64,000 nt of DNA, taken from contig JARHVA010002004.1 in NCBI GenBank assembly GCA_037957365.1, positions 926,001-990,000 of the forward strand. Direction: 5' to 3'. Shown piece by piece: positions 63,621 through 64,000 of the stretch. Position 1 is the first letter of the stretch. The number at the start of each line of letters is the position of its first letter. Under the pieces are notes generated by a model. It was not told where the DNA came from. It did no database searches and saw nothing but the letters and a program-made list of their open reading frames with translations. The stretch is from Torreya grandis. Its lineage: Eukaryota; Streptophyta; Pinopsida; Cupressales; Taxaceae. The position numbers were made by a program, and so were the translations under genes.

Positions 63621-64000
63621 ATTTGGGATAAACATCATAAAAATCGTGCACCATTTTACTTGAGTAATGTAGATTAAAACTTGAGCATGTAGGACTGGAA
63701 TAAGAGGGCAAACAAATGGAGAATATATTGGATGTGTAACTTAAAATTACAAATAGTATTTTGTACATGTAAAACACTACACTTGTTTCACATACATAAA
63801 ATAATTAGATCTTATATCCAATTAATAACTACAAAAAAATTATATAATAGCTAACAAAAATAGTATAGCATTACTTCAAACTAATATTATATTGTCTTTT
63901 CCATTCAATACATGTAATGTATCTTTGTGATTTGTGTCGATCTCTTTCCATTCCTTGAGTACACAATTGAGTCTTAGAATTAAAATATGAATTTAGTTGT
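63621..64000. other. Right edge of the window, non-coding
   Basis: About 380 bp without recognisable content, possibly the intact version of the region lost from copy 3 at about 39135. Confidence 0.3.

Larger units (their letters stand above)
60572..64000. repeat. Unit A, copy 5 (cut by the window end)
   Basis: Aligns with 313-3480 of copy 1 and 36018-39130 of copy 3. Relative to copy 1 it lacks a segment around 61057 (about 800-900 in copy 1), where a short repeat 'gaatccatattata' occurs twice (61070 and 61088). From about 63650 it continues with sequence not found in copies 1 or 3. Confidence 0.75.

Overview
The window is AT-rich plant repeat DNA with no intact gene of any kind. Everything recognisable as coding is a decayed piece of an LTR retrotransposon or of a gene-like cargo carried with one. 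A land plant is supported by the Tork/TNT1-type Ty1/copia elements with a methionine-initiator-type primer site, the plant Tat-like Ty3/gypsy elements, and a plant mobile domain (PMD) fossil. The great age and nesting of the repeats suggest a large, slowly purged genome such as a gymnosperm, but the sequence alone does not settle the species.

Most of the window is a decayed tandem array of a roughly 16-kb compound unit: a 5-kb Copia element on the minus strand (LTRs about 460-510 bp) sitting in an 11-12-kb block called unit A here. Order: end of a Copia LTR (1-312); unit A copy 1 (313-11679); Copia1 (11680-16690); unit A copy 2, shrunken and carrying a nested Gypsy (16691-30996); Copia2 (30997-36017); unit A copy 3, the most complete (36018-47676); Copia3, truncated (47677-about 50298); unit A copy 4, permuted and deleted (about 50299-55684); Copia4 (55685-60571); unit A copy 5, cut by the window end (60572-64000). 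Every testable Copia edge sits at the same site with the same GTAAG-like flank, so one insertion was multiplied with its surroundings; the Copias did not insert independently.

Unit A holds a plus-strand Ty3/gypsy integrase fossil (copies 1, 3 and the C-terminal part in 4). Downstream of it, on the opposite strand, lies a PMD (MAIN/MAIL-like) gene fossil (copies 1, 3, 4). A third protein-like block upstream (copies 1, 3, 5) is not recognised. This is compatible with a Tat-type Gypsy carrying an antisense extra gene.

Unit A copy 2 was later hit by a 12.7-kb Gypsy element, G1 (17465-30152, minus strand), with 3.3-kb LTRs and a 5-bp target duplication. Its pol order reads protease, extra RNase H, reverse transcriptase, Gypsy RNase H, integrase, which makes it a dual-RNase-H element with the extra domain upstream of RT. 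Its LTRs are rich in internal structure: a 300-bp palindrome in one LTR only, clustered G-box/ABRE-like motifs, and a dense GGTTCAA/TTGAACC tract. No functional host gene, RNA gene or CRISPR array was found.
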